DNA of 64,000 nt from Syngnathus acus (taxonomy: Eukaryota; Chordata; Actinopteri; Syngnathiformes; Syngnathidae): contig NC_051088.1 in assembly GCF_901709675.1 (NCBI RefSeq), positions 8,085,693 to 8,149,692 of the forward strand, in the 5' to 3' direction. The notes under the pieces are model-generated. The model did not search any database. It saw only the letters and a list, made by a program, of their open reading frames with translations, and was not told where the DNA came from. A program made the position numbers and the translations under genes. Shown here in pieces: positions 38,432 to 50,547 of the stretch. Within the stretch, counting starts at the first letter, position 1, and every line of letters starts with the position of its first letter.

Positions 38432-41028
38432 AGGGAAAGAGAAGCAAGTTAAATCTAACCAGTTTCTAGTAGGGATGCCGCTGCACAACAGTAGAAAATT
38501 GTGATGTGCGATCGTCATTGAATATAGCGATAATCGATATCGTGATATTTAACATGTACCTAGAATTTTTATTTTTATTATTCATTGAAATCTTTTTTCC
38601 ATGCTGCAAAATAAGCAATCTTTATGCAATGTTAGTTTACTAATTCCAATTACCCTGGATGATGTTCAGCAATTGGGCGTCGATGCAATTTGTTTGCGTC
38701 TGACTGGTCAAGTTCACAACAAAGCATAAGCAACTTATTGCCTCATCACCATTTCAATATTTTTTGTCAAAATAATCTCATTAAGCTTTTCTGAGAACCA
38801 ATGTGGAAGTAATCTTCCATTGTTTTCTGAAAGTAAATTGGTGTCTGAAAGCTTTATCGATTTACTGGCACACACAATTAAGGACAGTGACCCTGCGCAC
38901 ATCTGCAGCAATGTTTTAACACCACCGCCATGTGGACTACCAACTTGAGACTTAAGTCTGTACATCTGACACAATAGTCGCCTACAACGTGATCAAACTA
39001 ATCTATTTTTTTTGTATGGAATTTTAAACGCGAGTGAGGCTGGTCTGGTTTGGCTTGCTAATCATGCATCATTTATGATTTTTGGGCAAGTGATTGCACA
39101 ATTGGCAAATGTGCTGCTGGGAAGGCCTCTAATTGAATTGTAGACAAGAGTTCATTGAGGAGGGCTTTAGCCCATCTTCTAATGCAAGTAAACAACCATT
39201 TAAGTGGGTCATGTCTCCTCAATGATTGGAAAACAGGGGGCATGAAAAAGCAAGCAACGGGTGGCCAGCATTTGAATGTAAACAATCTGTCTTTGAATGC
39301 CTTGTCCAGCATTCAGAAAGATTCAAACATGTTCATTTGCACACGGCTGGGGCTCGCACTTCACTATTTCTCATCCCTTGGTAAAGCACCACGTTACAAC
39401 AAACAAGTAAACAGCCCCAACAGAACAAGTAAATACCTTAAACATAAACAAGCCCGTTGAAAAATACGCCTGTGCTGGTTGATGATCCAGGGCCCCTGGT
39501 TGGTCGAGTTTGGGACTGATTAAGATGCAAGAAAAACAGCGGGATAGATTTGCTAAGCCAAGGAAACACTGCTCTGGATTCTAAAGCACAATATGGTCTG
39601 GGCCAATCAGAATGTCATTTTGTTTGCCTGCAGAGTACGTAAGGCTTTGGATTTGCAAAGTCATCCAAATTGGAATTGAGCAGTTTAAAACACTTTATAA
39701 ATCTGATTAACTGATAAAATAATGGACAGATTCATCGATTATTAAAACAATCATTACGTACAGCAATATTTGTGTAATTGGGAGCCACTTTGCCCATTAT
39801 ATAGATGACAATTTAATCGTCATTTGATGAAATGCAATTTGCTAAGTCACTGGGAGCAGAGCGGAGGAGTTGAGAGCGAGCACGGGCTACAACACTAATT
39901 TAAACCTGCCGCACAAAGTGCGCTTGATTACAGGTGAGTTTTCCATCTCCCGAGCGCATGAGACGCGCATCTAACATGTTGGTTTGTTCTGCAAGGTTAA
40001 AAACGCCCACCGTTCTATCATCATCATCATCATATGCGCTGTGGTTATTTCGGGTCACTAACAAGTTGACTTTGATACATGGGTGTCTGCTGATTAAGCA
40101 CACAATATCATGAATGAAAATGAAAACAGACAAAATGGCACTCCTACGCATTTCAATGACTAGGTGTCGAAGTTGCCGCCGCTTTGGATGCCTTTTGGCG
40201 CACTTCTGTTTTTGAAATAGGAAAATGTTACGTCAAAAGATTTACTACATATTAGATTGTGTGATGTCCAATTTGTTTTTTGCGAAATTACCCCAACGAC
40301 ATTTCATGACTGTACGTGCTTCTACTAGCGTGAGCAAAACCCAGAGTGTGAAAAACAAACAAGCGACCTAATCCTAAAAACCATGGAAGCATTTTTGAAT
40401 CGCATGGACACCACACCAATACGACCCCCCCCCCCCCCCCCCTCCGTACAATTTCACAGAGTATTCAAGTGTGTCGTTTATAGGAAGCTAAGGCTATTAT
40501 CTCACATACAAGTGCCAAAAAGATTCCATTGCATTAGCACCAATTCACCGCATTATACGCAACACTGTGGCACAAGAAGCCGCCAAACAAGTATCCCTGA
40601 TCCAATGGAGACAACTCAGACTCAGTCAATCTCCGTCATAACATCACTATCAGAAGATAATATGGTCAGCATCATTACCTTACATTGATTTGGGCTAACA
40701 CAGCAGTTCTGCTGACATTTTGACTTTGCCGTGTCAGTGATTCTGTTGTTCTGGAACTTTGGCCAGCAAAGTTGCCAAACTATCAGGGAAGACGATTTAT
40801 GTGAACTCACTGTTAGGTGACAACAACAACAGGCAGAACAACTCGCTTACAGCTACATTTCTAGAAATAGGATAATTTGATTTACCTTGTCGTTTCATTA
40901 CACATTAGATAGGTGGGCAGGCACTCCAGAGACTCACCTGGAACGGTATACAAACAAAGTAAATTTTTCCATAGTATGTGCTCTTTTAATGACATTGTCT
41001 ATTTCAGAAACATTAGGGGTCCAGTGAT
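38432..41028. other. Noncoding spacer or 5' intron of spsb1
   Basis: AT-rich sequence with a C(18) run at 40425 and no coding exon that I can support on either strand. It probably lies inside a spsb1 5' intron if the exon at 41872-41898 belongs to that gene. Confidence 0.4.
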
Positions 41029-41029
41029 T

Positions 41030-41275
41030 AAATAGAAACTAAATTCAGTCCTGCACATATTCTTTCCAGCAACTCGATGGTCAGGACCATGTTGACGACA
41101 ACCATGTCTTCAAAATGGACCCAGCTGCGCTCGGGGGGAACGGGAACGAAAATCACATATCGATGTTGGGTGAGTAGGAAGGTCACTCCTACGAGGGGTT
41201 TTTTCTCCACCAGGAACCGTCAGATGCTCAGGGGACTGTGAGCAGGCACGTTGTCATGGTGAAGCAGCATTGAGT
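41030..41275 (-). pseudogene. Decayed mariner-family transposase fragment
   Basis: On the minus strand the translation contains LLHHDNVPAHSPLSI, a TGA stop, then RFLVEKK, matching the HHDNA region and following helix of mariner (Tc1/mariner superfamily, DD34D) transposases. The HHDN aspartate is the second catalytic residue. Downstream, HFEDMVVVNMVLTIELLERI keeps only the general shape of the C-terminal part, and the expected YSPDLAPCD motif is lost. No terminal inverted repeats were found. It is an inactive relic. Confidence 0.65.
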
Positions 41276-41330
41276 CATCTCAACTCTCACTTTCTCCGAA
41301 TGAAGCAAGTGCAGCAGGATGTTTTTAAGA

Positions 41331-41376
41331 CACACCAGTATAGATGATCGTAACACACCAGTATAGATGATCGTAA
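41331..41376 (+). repeat. Two perfect 23-base tandem copies
   Basis: CACACCAGTATAGATGATCG plus TAA occurs at 41331-41353 and again at 41354-41376 without a mismatch, adjacent to the mariner relic. Recent slippage or insertion repair would explain it. Confidence 0.9.
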
Positions 41377-41871
41377 CATTGAAGGGGAAATTTGTCATTT
41401 AGGTTTGAAAATTGAAACGTTTGACACACCTCGTCTACTGATTGCGGTCTTATACAAGCTAGCAAAAACGTGCAATGAGCAAACTTGTCATGCTAGCCAA
41501 TACATGAGCTGATCATTCTAATGCGCCGTCTTGACCTACATATTTGACCCCCCCCCCCCCCCCACACACACACACACACAAACACCGCAAAACGTATTAC
41601 CAAGAATTGCAACAACAACAACAAAATCAAAAAGCTCGTGAAAATGCATTCTAGCGTTTAAACTGGAATGGTGTAAATGGGACACCAACATGAGCGACCG
41701 AGACGCTCGTGCAGCTACCGCAAGACTAGTAAGAACAGCTCGTTGTAAGGCGTTGTTTTTTCTTTTTGTCTGTATTTTCAAAACAGCCCTTGCTGTCGGC
41801 TGAACGGAAGCGACGCCGTGTGCCGGGTTAGCGTTCGGGTGTTGTTGAGTTGTGTTTCCGTGTCGGCTTAC

Positions 41872-41898
41872 CTTTGCCCATCCGAGTCCGGACGACAT
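41872..41898 (-). other. Possible first exon, perhaps of a spsb1 leader transcript
   Basis: ATG followed by SSGLGWAK and a strong GTAAGC donor occurs on the minus strand. It lies in a CG-rich patch (41700-42110) that includes CACGTG and resembles a promoter. The only supported minus-strand gene below it is spsb1, 3.6 kb away, which has its own conserved start. The exon is therefore most simply a 5' UTR exon. An alternative N-terminus or a separate gene cannot be excluded. Confidence 0.35.
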
Positions 41899-42242
41899 GA
41901 ATTAGATGAAGTGACGACGGCTGCTAGCTAACATATCTCGGGTCACGTGGTGAAGTGCTCCCAGCTGCTGCTGTGCTCATTAGGACCTCCCCGTCCGTCC
42001 GTCTCCGTTGCAGTCCAAGTCAGAGTCGTCAGTTTAGCGCATCGCCTATGAGAGAGCACAGCTACAGCGGTGCCGCCTTCGCGGGGATGGCTAGTTTAAT
42101 ATGGGTCATTCCACAATTGGAGGGCAACTTTTGCAACAAAAATGTCCACGTTTTTATTTTTTTAATGTTAAACCATACAATCAGTCGCGCTCAACCATCA
42201 ACGTTTTACAAGCTGTTTTGGTTTTCATATATTTTGTTGTGT

Positions 42243-42324
42243 TTATATATATATAAAAATATTTTGTTGTGTTTATATATATATATATATATATTTACAT
42301 ATATATATATATTTTTTGGGTGTT

Positions 42325-42357
<33 letters not shown>

Positions 42358-42371
42358 GTATATATATATAC
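42243..42371 (+). repeat. (TA)n microsatellite cluster
   Basis: Several TA runs are separated by TTTTGTTGTG and TTTTTTGGGTG phrases, giving a low-complexity region of about 130 bases that also creates spurious Tyr/Ile-rich frames. Confidence 0.95.
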
Positions 42372-45300
42372 AATCCAATATTTCCAGGGTTCTGCGGCAG
42401 ATGCTTGTTTTTTAATACTACCTTACATTTTGGTATAATGCTAATTGAAATATTACAAAAATAATGCTTAATTTGGAGTTTATTCTGAAGAGTAGTTGCT
42501 ATAGCCCTGTTGGCTGCTTTGGTAATAATAGTATTTTTTAATCATCAAAACCAAATTCACAGAAAAGAGCTTGAAAAGGGAAAAATACATGTTTAAATGT
42601 TAATATATTGAGAATTCAGTAAATTAAAATATTTATAATCTCACATTATGTGGTTAAAATACAGCTGCTTGTTAATGTACACTTGGCCAGCATGTGGTTT
42701 TGTGTGCACATGAAGCTTCGAGAAATGAATCCTTTCTCCAATCAGTTGACTGAAGTGGTTCGCTCCCTTATGAGGCTTCACCTCATTATTACTAGGACAA
42801 CTTATAGGACAGACAGGCCATTGCATTTTATTTTTTGGGCGACTTAAGAGTGAAGCGTTACATTTTCTTTTGTCTATAGTATGATACATTTAAATTTGGT
42901 AATTCTGTCGCATGTTATGCCTGACTGGATGTTTGACTGAAGAGGACTCGTGAGCAGTAATTCATCATCAAACAAGCCTGTCACACCTACAGAACTTCAA
43001 TTTGCCTTTTTTGCTGAAACACTGCTGCTCAGGAATATGCATCGCAGGTCATTTTCATGCGATGCAGTTTATCAAACAGAAGATGCCAATAAGATGAAGC
43101 CGAGACCCTTGGTTGAAGTGCTGACTTCATGCACAGATCTGTGGAGAATGCTAAGTATGGTGCTTTACAGGTGACCTTCAAATCATGAGATTTAAAATAA
43201 CTGCCATACTCCAGGGTTGTAAACACGTGAAAAATGTAACTCATTGTGTACAAGGTTCTTACTGTGACAGAGAACTAATAGGTTGGTCCGCTGTGTAAAA
43301 GACAGCGCTTAAATTGGTTCAGATTCTCCATAGGAACAACTAGGACATACTGCCATCAAGTGGGTTTCCAGGAATACATTGTAAAGGTTTGAATCCATTA
43401 AGAAGCGTATAGCCTGATCGAATGTTTCTATGTGGATGAATTGAGGTTTATGTAGTCTTTTTAATTCCAAACACATTTAAAACTTTACCAAGGGATTTCT
43501 GAATGAGAAGAAATGCGATTCTGAGCAACTTTGAAATCATCTGATTGGCTTCTCGAATGACTCCTCCCTGAGCCCATCTCCAGATGAAAAAGTCAATGTT
43601 TTAGTGCAGCAATGTGCTGAGCTCGGTGATAATCTCAAGGCCCTCCTACAACGTAGGAGGGGAAAGCAGACATGCTCACTGCCTCCGCTTCAGACATCGA
43701 TTAAGCGCCCCTTCCTGGCTGGGAAAAGTGCATGCAGCGATTGTGAATGATTGCATGCAGTGTCAGTTGCTTGGCTTTTCAGTGATGCAATGCTGTCTTG
43801 ACCAAATTGCTGCAATCTTGGGCAATATACAAAGGACCTTGCTTTACAGGTGACATATGGAGAGTTGACTGTTTAATGAATTGTATACAAAAGAGTTGAG
43901 TCTCTGGTGTGCTTGCCCACCTATCAAGGTGTTAAATCAAACAACCAAGTAAAGCTTTTTTTTTTTTTTTTGGTCATGTCTTCTTTTCATTCTGTCATGC
44001 CTACAATACAGTGGCGGGTAACCTTAACGTTTAGTGCAATTGGAGGAAGATTGTTCCCCAAATATTATACAACCTCGGCGGCTGTTTGACTTTAGCGGTT
44101 CTATGGTTAGGTTTGCAAGGTACATATAACAGTTTCTCTATACCTTGAGCTAAAACATGATAAAAGATAAATTCAGTAGACAAATGTTATGTAGCTTCTG
44201 CCATCTCGTGAAACTTCATTGCTGTAACCCAACACAGGATATGGTCGTTTCTTCACGCTATTGCTGAGAATGCTGCTGGTGGTATGAAAAAAGTTGCTGT
44301 TGGAGGCATTTTTCCTGCAGGTGTCGTTGTACGGAGGAGAGGGCTCTGCGGATTCATGCAGTACAACAGCACTGCATGCTAACATGCATAGGCTACGGGC
44401 TATTTTCTCACATGAATGCGTTACTGCAGATTTTGCTAACCTACTGACAGCAACTAATCAGGACAGTGTGGCAAGTAGCATGGGGCTGATCACAAATAAC
44501 TGGTGAGTTTTACCATGATTCAGCAATCAGCAGTTTATCAAGTCAGAAAAGAGTGGTGCTGGTAAAACAGTCAAGTGCAAACCACAGTGGGGAATATGAA
44601 AAATAAAAGAGAAAAGCTGCTCCTTTTTTTTTTTGCATTCAGCGGTTTCAAGTCTGGCCCAGGGCTGCTCAAAGTCATGTCCTCCTGCAGTGAGTAGAAC
44701 AAAGTGCTGCACTGCTGCAGCAAAAGCGGATGGCTCATACACACTGATCTTCGAAACGCTGGATGTGCTCTGTCAGAAGAACAGAGAGAATAGTTCAAGC
44801 TCAACGATCTTACACTTATCACGTTAGACAGTGTGCACAGACAACTTGGTTAAAGATAAACGTTTGGACTGTAGTGCATTGCTCGCCGGTTGGATTCTGT
44901 CTTGGAGCATTGTCTCAAATGGAAAAATAAAAGAAGAATGCAAAATAAAGACAGGGTCCTCATAGTATCAGTATATACATCAAGGTACTTGTGACGGTGG
45001 CCGACACCAATATCGGCCACCCTCTTGTGGCCATTTTACGATGAGGAAGTGGAATTTAGAAATTAAAGGAATAGAGAAATTGTCATTATTTTCAAATATT
45101 TAGGGTCTGTTTGATCAAATCTGTCAATGTTTTGGAGGGAAATTTCATGTATCAAAAGTGCTAGTGGTATCGATACTAGGTATCGGTGACTACTAAGATA
45201 AAGTGGTATTGAATTTAAGCTTAAGCCATTGCAGAGTCAAACCATCGACACAAGCGTGTTAGAGATGAGAATCTCTCGAGTGTGGCTCAAGAGTTCCAAC

Positions 45301-48300
45301 CACGTGCGATGTACTCTTAAAGGTCATACAAGGAGGAAAAAAGTTAACCACCATGAGACTCAGCATTGTTTTAGTGTTTTATGACGGTTATTGTTTTCAT
45401 GTATTTTATTGTTTTACCCATCTGTTATTGACTATTTTTTATTCCTTGCACAGCACTTTGTATGCAGCAATTGTTGTTTTAAAGTGCTCTATAAATTCAG
45501 TTGAGAGCTGAGAGAGGGTTAATACGAAGTTGAGATGTCATTATTCACATCATTTATAATGCACAACAAAGGCACTGGGGAGCATGTACACTGTGAGTCC
45601 AGATGAGTTCCATCCTTTTTTTTTTTTTTTTTACAATTACTGTCAACTTTTCTTGCTTTGCCCTAGCGCAATTCCTGCTTGACTTGCATTAGCGCCATTC
45701 CTTTTCCACTTCAAAAGTGCTTGTGTGCGTTTTTCTCTTATTTCCTCCCTAATTCCCAAAACATACATGTTAAATCCGCCGCCCACCAAGCAATGTGGCT
45801 GAAAACAAGTGAAGAAGACTAGCATGAGAAAAATGACAGTTGGTGACTCTTCTCCTCACACTGTGCTATCAAAGCATTGCCATGGAAAAATTGTGACCCA
45901 TTATTAGGTTTTGAGGCTTTACATAGAAAATAAGCTTTGTGTATTATCTTTGTATTTAACCACAAAAACAAGAAAGAAGTAAATTGTCTTCAAAAAGGAC
46001 AAAGGAAACAAATTAAGGGGAATATGTGCATGATGCCTTTTGGCAATGATTGCCCTCCCCACAACCCCAACCCACAAATGCGTCGCTTTCTAGCATACAG
46101 GTACCGATGGATCTATAAATAGTAATTATTGTTCAAACATATATTCATATCTGTGTGTGCCTTGGGATTGTCTGGCAACTAGTAGAATGTGTACAAACCC
46201 CAACTAATCTGTGACCTTGGACAGGATAAGAAAATGGATGGATAGATGGAGTTCATTCCTTCCTTACATCAGTGTTTCCCAAACTTAGGTTGGGGACAAA
46301 AATGGGCCGTGGATACATTTTTTGGCAGGGAGACGGGGTGTCACAGAGTTCCATCAGGAACGGCATAATGTAATGTTGGATAAATTCTTTGATTGTGGAA
46401 TTGGATTTATTTAATCCACTTTTAAGATTGCTGCTTGTAGCACTTCAGTTCTGCATTAAAAAAGTTAGTCCCACTATGCACAGTCATGGGTGATTTTTAT
46501 TTTTTTTTAATGAAAGCATTCAAGGATACAAAAGGGCATAGTCTCCGTGGTGAGGTTTGAGTGTACTCTCTCTTATGGGATGGAAGAAGCCTTGTTTCAG
46601 GTGACTATCTTAACTACCGCCAAGAGCCAAAAGTGTTTGCAGGGGAGGACCAAGAGGATGGAGGGAGGGAGGGAGAGAGAGCGAGAGAGAGAGGAGAGGT
46701 TGACCCTGGAGGTTGCGGTCCCCTTTAAAAGTCCCATCCCGCTTGGATACGCAGAGCTCATGCAGGATCTGCTGCGGCAGTAGGGGAACACTGCTGAGCT
46801 GTGCACTTTAGGCTGCCAGCAAGCGTGCAGAGGAGAGGGAGGGAGGTGGGGGTGCTCACAGGAGGAGGAGGGAAGGAGAGAGAGAGAGTGCAAACAATGT
46901 CATTTTGTACAGGAGGTAATGCTGCAGTCAACTTTGCAGCACCATGAAGGCACATCATCACACCAAGAGGCTCGCTGAAGTTTTCCTGCTCCGTCACCGC
47001 TGATGCAGCCCGACCGACGATCGTCTGCAGGTACGCATTTCAAGCCTCTCATTTGCGGTCTACTCGCCTCTCCTCCTCCATTGTACACTTTCAAAACCGG
47101 CCTTGCAGCAGCTGATAAAAGTATACAGTATGTGCATGCCTACCATCTCATCACTTTCCGCCTCTGCACCACCAGGCTGAAGTCAGCCAGCCAGCTGGAC
47201 TAGTCTTTTCTTCTATCAATATTTGACACACGGTACCGGCTTGAAATAGCAACCAGAGTGTCTGCTGAGAGGGCTCGCTTTAGAAAAAAGAAAAAAGAAG
47301 AAAGCAGTGAGACGCTAAATATGATAGTTCTGCCGTTTAGAAGAGAACAATTTATGTTCTCTACTTTTTGAAGGTTTAGATTTGACGGTTTGCACTGCTA
47401 AACAGAATGCATGCCAATCAGAGAGTGAGCCTACAAAATCCTGCATGGGACGGGGTGCAGTGGTGCAGTCATGAAGTTTAACGCTACTTTTCTGCAAGGA
47501 CAGCTCATGTTGCATGTTGGAAAAAGTATTCATTTTTTTATCTAATGGCTTTGACTAGAGAAATATAAAGGCCACACTCGACAAGCTGTCCTCCGAGATA
47601 CCCTGTGTGGTCACGTATGACACTTCCCGTAAATCAAAACTTGTAACATTCCACTTTTTTGGAGTGGGTCCTGCCAGCTCAGAATGCCGGTCAACTCCAC
47701 TTTGAGTTCACATCGGGTAATTGTGCTAAGACCTTGGAAAGAGTGGTCAGGCGGCTCTTTGTGAAACACACACCTCCAAGGGGACGTCTGCTGACTGCAG
47801 CAGGATGACATGACTGAGGAAGGGAGGGGTGGGGGAGGTAGGGAGGATTTTAGGACTATTTAAAAAAAAAAAATGGCCCAACGCCACATCTGGTGCCTGA
47901 CATCATCTAGGAACATCTGCAGTTTCCCCTGCGCATACTTCCAGCAGAGATGTCTGCAAAGGAAATCTGCCGCACTCACCTGATATTCCTTGCTCCCCCC
48001 CCTCCACCCCCATCTCTACTTTCTAGTGTCTCTCAGAGGTAAAGTAGCCCAGCACAGCGCCTTACCGGCATGCATTGCAAGCCTACAATTCGCCTCCATT
48101 CACCTTCTCCCCCCTCCCTTGCTGAAAAAGTATGCAGCACATGCACTCATCACCATCCACCTCCTTGAGCAATATGCCTGAGTGAAGAGAGGAGGGAGAG
48201 AGCAGCAGTGCAGCAATCCTGCAATGCCCTACAGCATCAGCTGACTTCCTGCAGTGCTGACACACACGCGCACACACCACGCACGCACGCACTGCAGGTG

Positions 48301-50390
48301 GACTACCTCACTCTAAATGGGACCTTGCCTGAGTTTGGAGAAGAGATTTACACCCCCACACACACCAAACTCCCCCCAGCCCCCACCCCCAACACACACG
48401 CGCACCTTGGGATGGTGCATTGTCCCATTCCAGCTCTTCAGTTGCTATGATGTAATCAATGCACCAAGCTTTGAACTTGCTGTGCTCCAGGTTCCTCTCC
48501 TTGCCCCCACCCCCACGCACTGTCCCATCAAATACAATAAATAAATAATAACAACAGCAAGAAAGAGTTGCCGGAATGCTCATCCGTATTTTACCCGAGT
48601 GCAAAGCGTTTCGAAGCAAGCGTGCGACAGAAGTCAGACGTCCGCCAGTGCATTGCAGTGCAGGGCTGCATCACTGGCTCCAATAAATGAAAGCAGTGGT
48701 CTGCAGACAACTGCATCCTTTTTTTCCCCCAGCCTCTATTCCATTTGCTGTCAGCATGGAAAAGACAAACCACGGTGCACAGTTTAAAAGTGCTTTCTGG
48801 GCACAAGATCAGAGACTTGGCTCTCCCATTGATAAGGTCATCAGTCTGCTGCCTGATGCAGTGGAGAGAAAGGTGCGCTCGGCCGCTTGCAGGATGCTCA
48901 GGCAGCCAGATTGAGAGCATATTGTAGCAGGTGAGTTTTGCTGAGCTGGTTCTTGCTGCTGCAACTGGAATCTGCCTAGTGATCAACTTCCACTACAGCA
49001 GTGATGAACTGGCTTCACCCTTCCTTTGAGGAGGGGGGGGGGGGGCGAGTAGTACCCAAGCAGCAGAGCGGCACTGCATAATTAGCCCTCATGGACGCTG
49101 ATGAATCTGCAAATCTGATCGAGGTTTTGTGTGTCAGTAGGAAAGAAAAAAAAAAGCATGCGAGGCACATTCGGATACATCCGCGTAATCCATATCTGTC
49201 AGTGAGTAAGCTTTAATTGCAATCGTGGGCCTCGTCTAAAATTCCTGTATTGTATGATGCGATGTAATGAATTACCATACCGCCTTATTACAGCTTTAAT
49301 GAGCAATTCATTTAGCAGTATGTTAAAGTGAAAGAGGTAGCTATTAAGAATGCAAATAAATTTTAATACAATGACCCAATTAATATTTTATTGGTCACTC
49401 GTAAAATACTTTAGTAACTTTTTAATTACAAAAAAGAGTAAGATTAAATTAATCAAATTTTAGAATAGCAAGTATAACAAACAAGGCTCGACTGCCTTAC
49501 AGTTGGTACGATGTCCATGTCAGTTTGGGTTATCAAATATGATTCCATGCACTAGAAAAGCTTTTAAATATACAGTCAGCCCCAAATTATATTTAAGTGT
49601 AAAAAGTTTACGATTTAAAGACCATTTTATTGACTGATCTGGTTTTAGCTGGAAACAAGAAGCACATTGTTAAGAGATAGTGAATAAAAGACAAGAGATA
49701 AGAAATTAATCAAAATAAATAAAAAATTGATTTTTAAAAGTTAGATTTTTTAATTTGTCAAAAATGTTCTACATCCAAAATTATTCACTTTCTCAATATA
49801 GGCAATTCAATGCTGTCAATGGTGCAAAATAATAATTGATATGAATAACAACAAAGAAATTATCCTAGAAGCATAACTGCCCAAGTCACTTTTTAATATT
49901 TTAGAAAAACAAGAAAAGAAACACCAAAAATGTTATCAATTAAATTATCTAGGCAGTTATGCTATTAGGCTAATGAAATGTTTTTTTTTTTTCAAGTATA
50001 TTTACTTTTACAATGGTAATTTTACAAATCAAGAATAACACCAAAAAGTGTTTTTGTTTCCTGCGAGTCCAAAAAATTATAAAGACAAAAAGGTCGATTA
50101 TCATAGGCAAACAAGAATTCAGTTTTCTGGCCTCTACCCGTCCAAAGTTCATTATGCAGTCTTTGTGTAACACGTCATCCACCATCATATCTTTTGTTAT
50201 GACATGAACGACGGGCTATCAATCATCTTATTGTCTTGTGCAACAAGAAAAAGGTTCAATCTCTGCATACAAACCAACCAAGTCAAGCAGGCTGAGTCAT
50301 GCTGGGGCTTTTGGACTAACCCCCCCCACCCTCACAGCTCTGCTCCTCCCCTTCTGGTCTAGGAGCAGCCTCGTGCACCCGGCCGGCTGC
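42372..50390. other. Gene-poor interval between spsb1 and the mir-34a region
   Basis: No exon with family similarity was found on either strand. Content is AT-rich sequence with a purine-rich patch (46640-46890, GAGAGA runs) and a GC-richer region at 46700-48650 that could hold alternative promoters. A repeat scrap ends in GGATAAGAAAATGGATGGAT near 46225. Small open frames here look random. Noncoding exons of spsb1 or of a mir-34a host transcript could lie here unseen. Confidence 0.4.
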
Positions 50391-50397
50391 TGTGCAG

Positions 50398-50417
50398 GAA
50401 CATGCCTTGACTTGTTG
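50398..50417 (+). promoter_or_regulatory. Candidate p53 response element for mir-34a
   Basis: GAACATGCCT is a perfect RRRCWWGYYY half-site and is followed with no spacer by TGACTTGTTG, which keeps the CWWG core and eight of ten consensus positions. The order and spacing resemble the p53 site reported upstream of human MIR34A. It lies on the mir-34a strand, 6.4 kb upstream of the hairpin, beside a plausible donor at 50548. Motif evidence only. Confidence 0.5.
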
Positions 50418-50547
50418 CAGTGACCAAGTGCAAAAGAGACAGAGAGCAGAGAGACGCAGGTGGCTTTCGGTCAAAGCCTGCACAACACCTGTGGACAACG
50501 GCCGACTGGTACCAAAGGTGGACTGGGGAGCTGTTTTACTGCCTTGG
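50418..50547 (+). ncRNA. Possible first exon of the mir-34a primary transcript
   Basis: After the p53-like site, relatively GC-rich sequence runs to CTGCCTTGG and a strong GTGAGT donor at 50548. The arrangement of a p53 site next to a spliced noncoding first exon far upstream of the hairpin matches the human MIR34A locus. The transcription start and the acceptor were not identified, so this is inference from layout. Confidence 0.3.

Noticed and set aside
41955-42464. Plus-strand open frame of 169 codons
   Set aside because: Its second half is translated TA microsatellite (Tyr/Ile runs) and the first half has no family features.
46547-46783. Plus-strand frame with an Arg-Glu repeat
   Set aside because: The repeat is translated GAGAGA low-complexity DNA; no splice or homology support.
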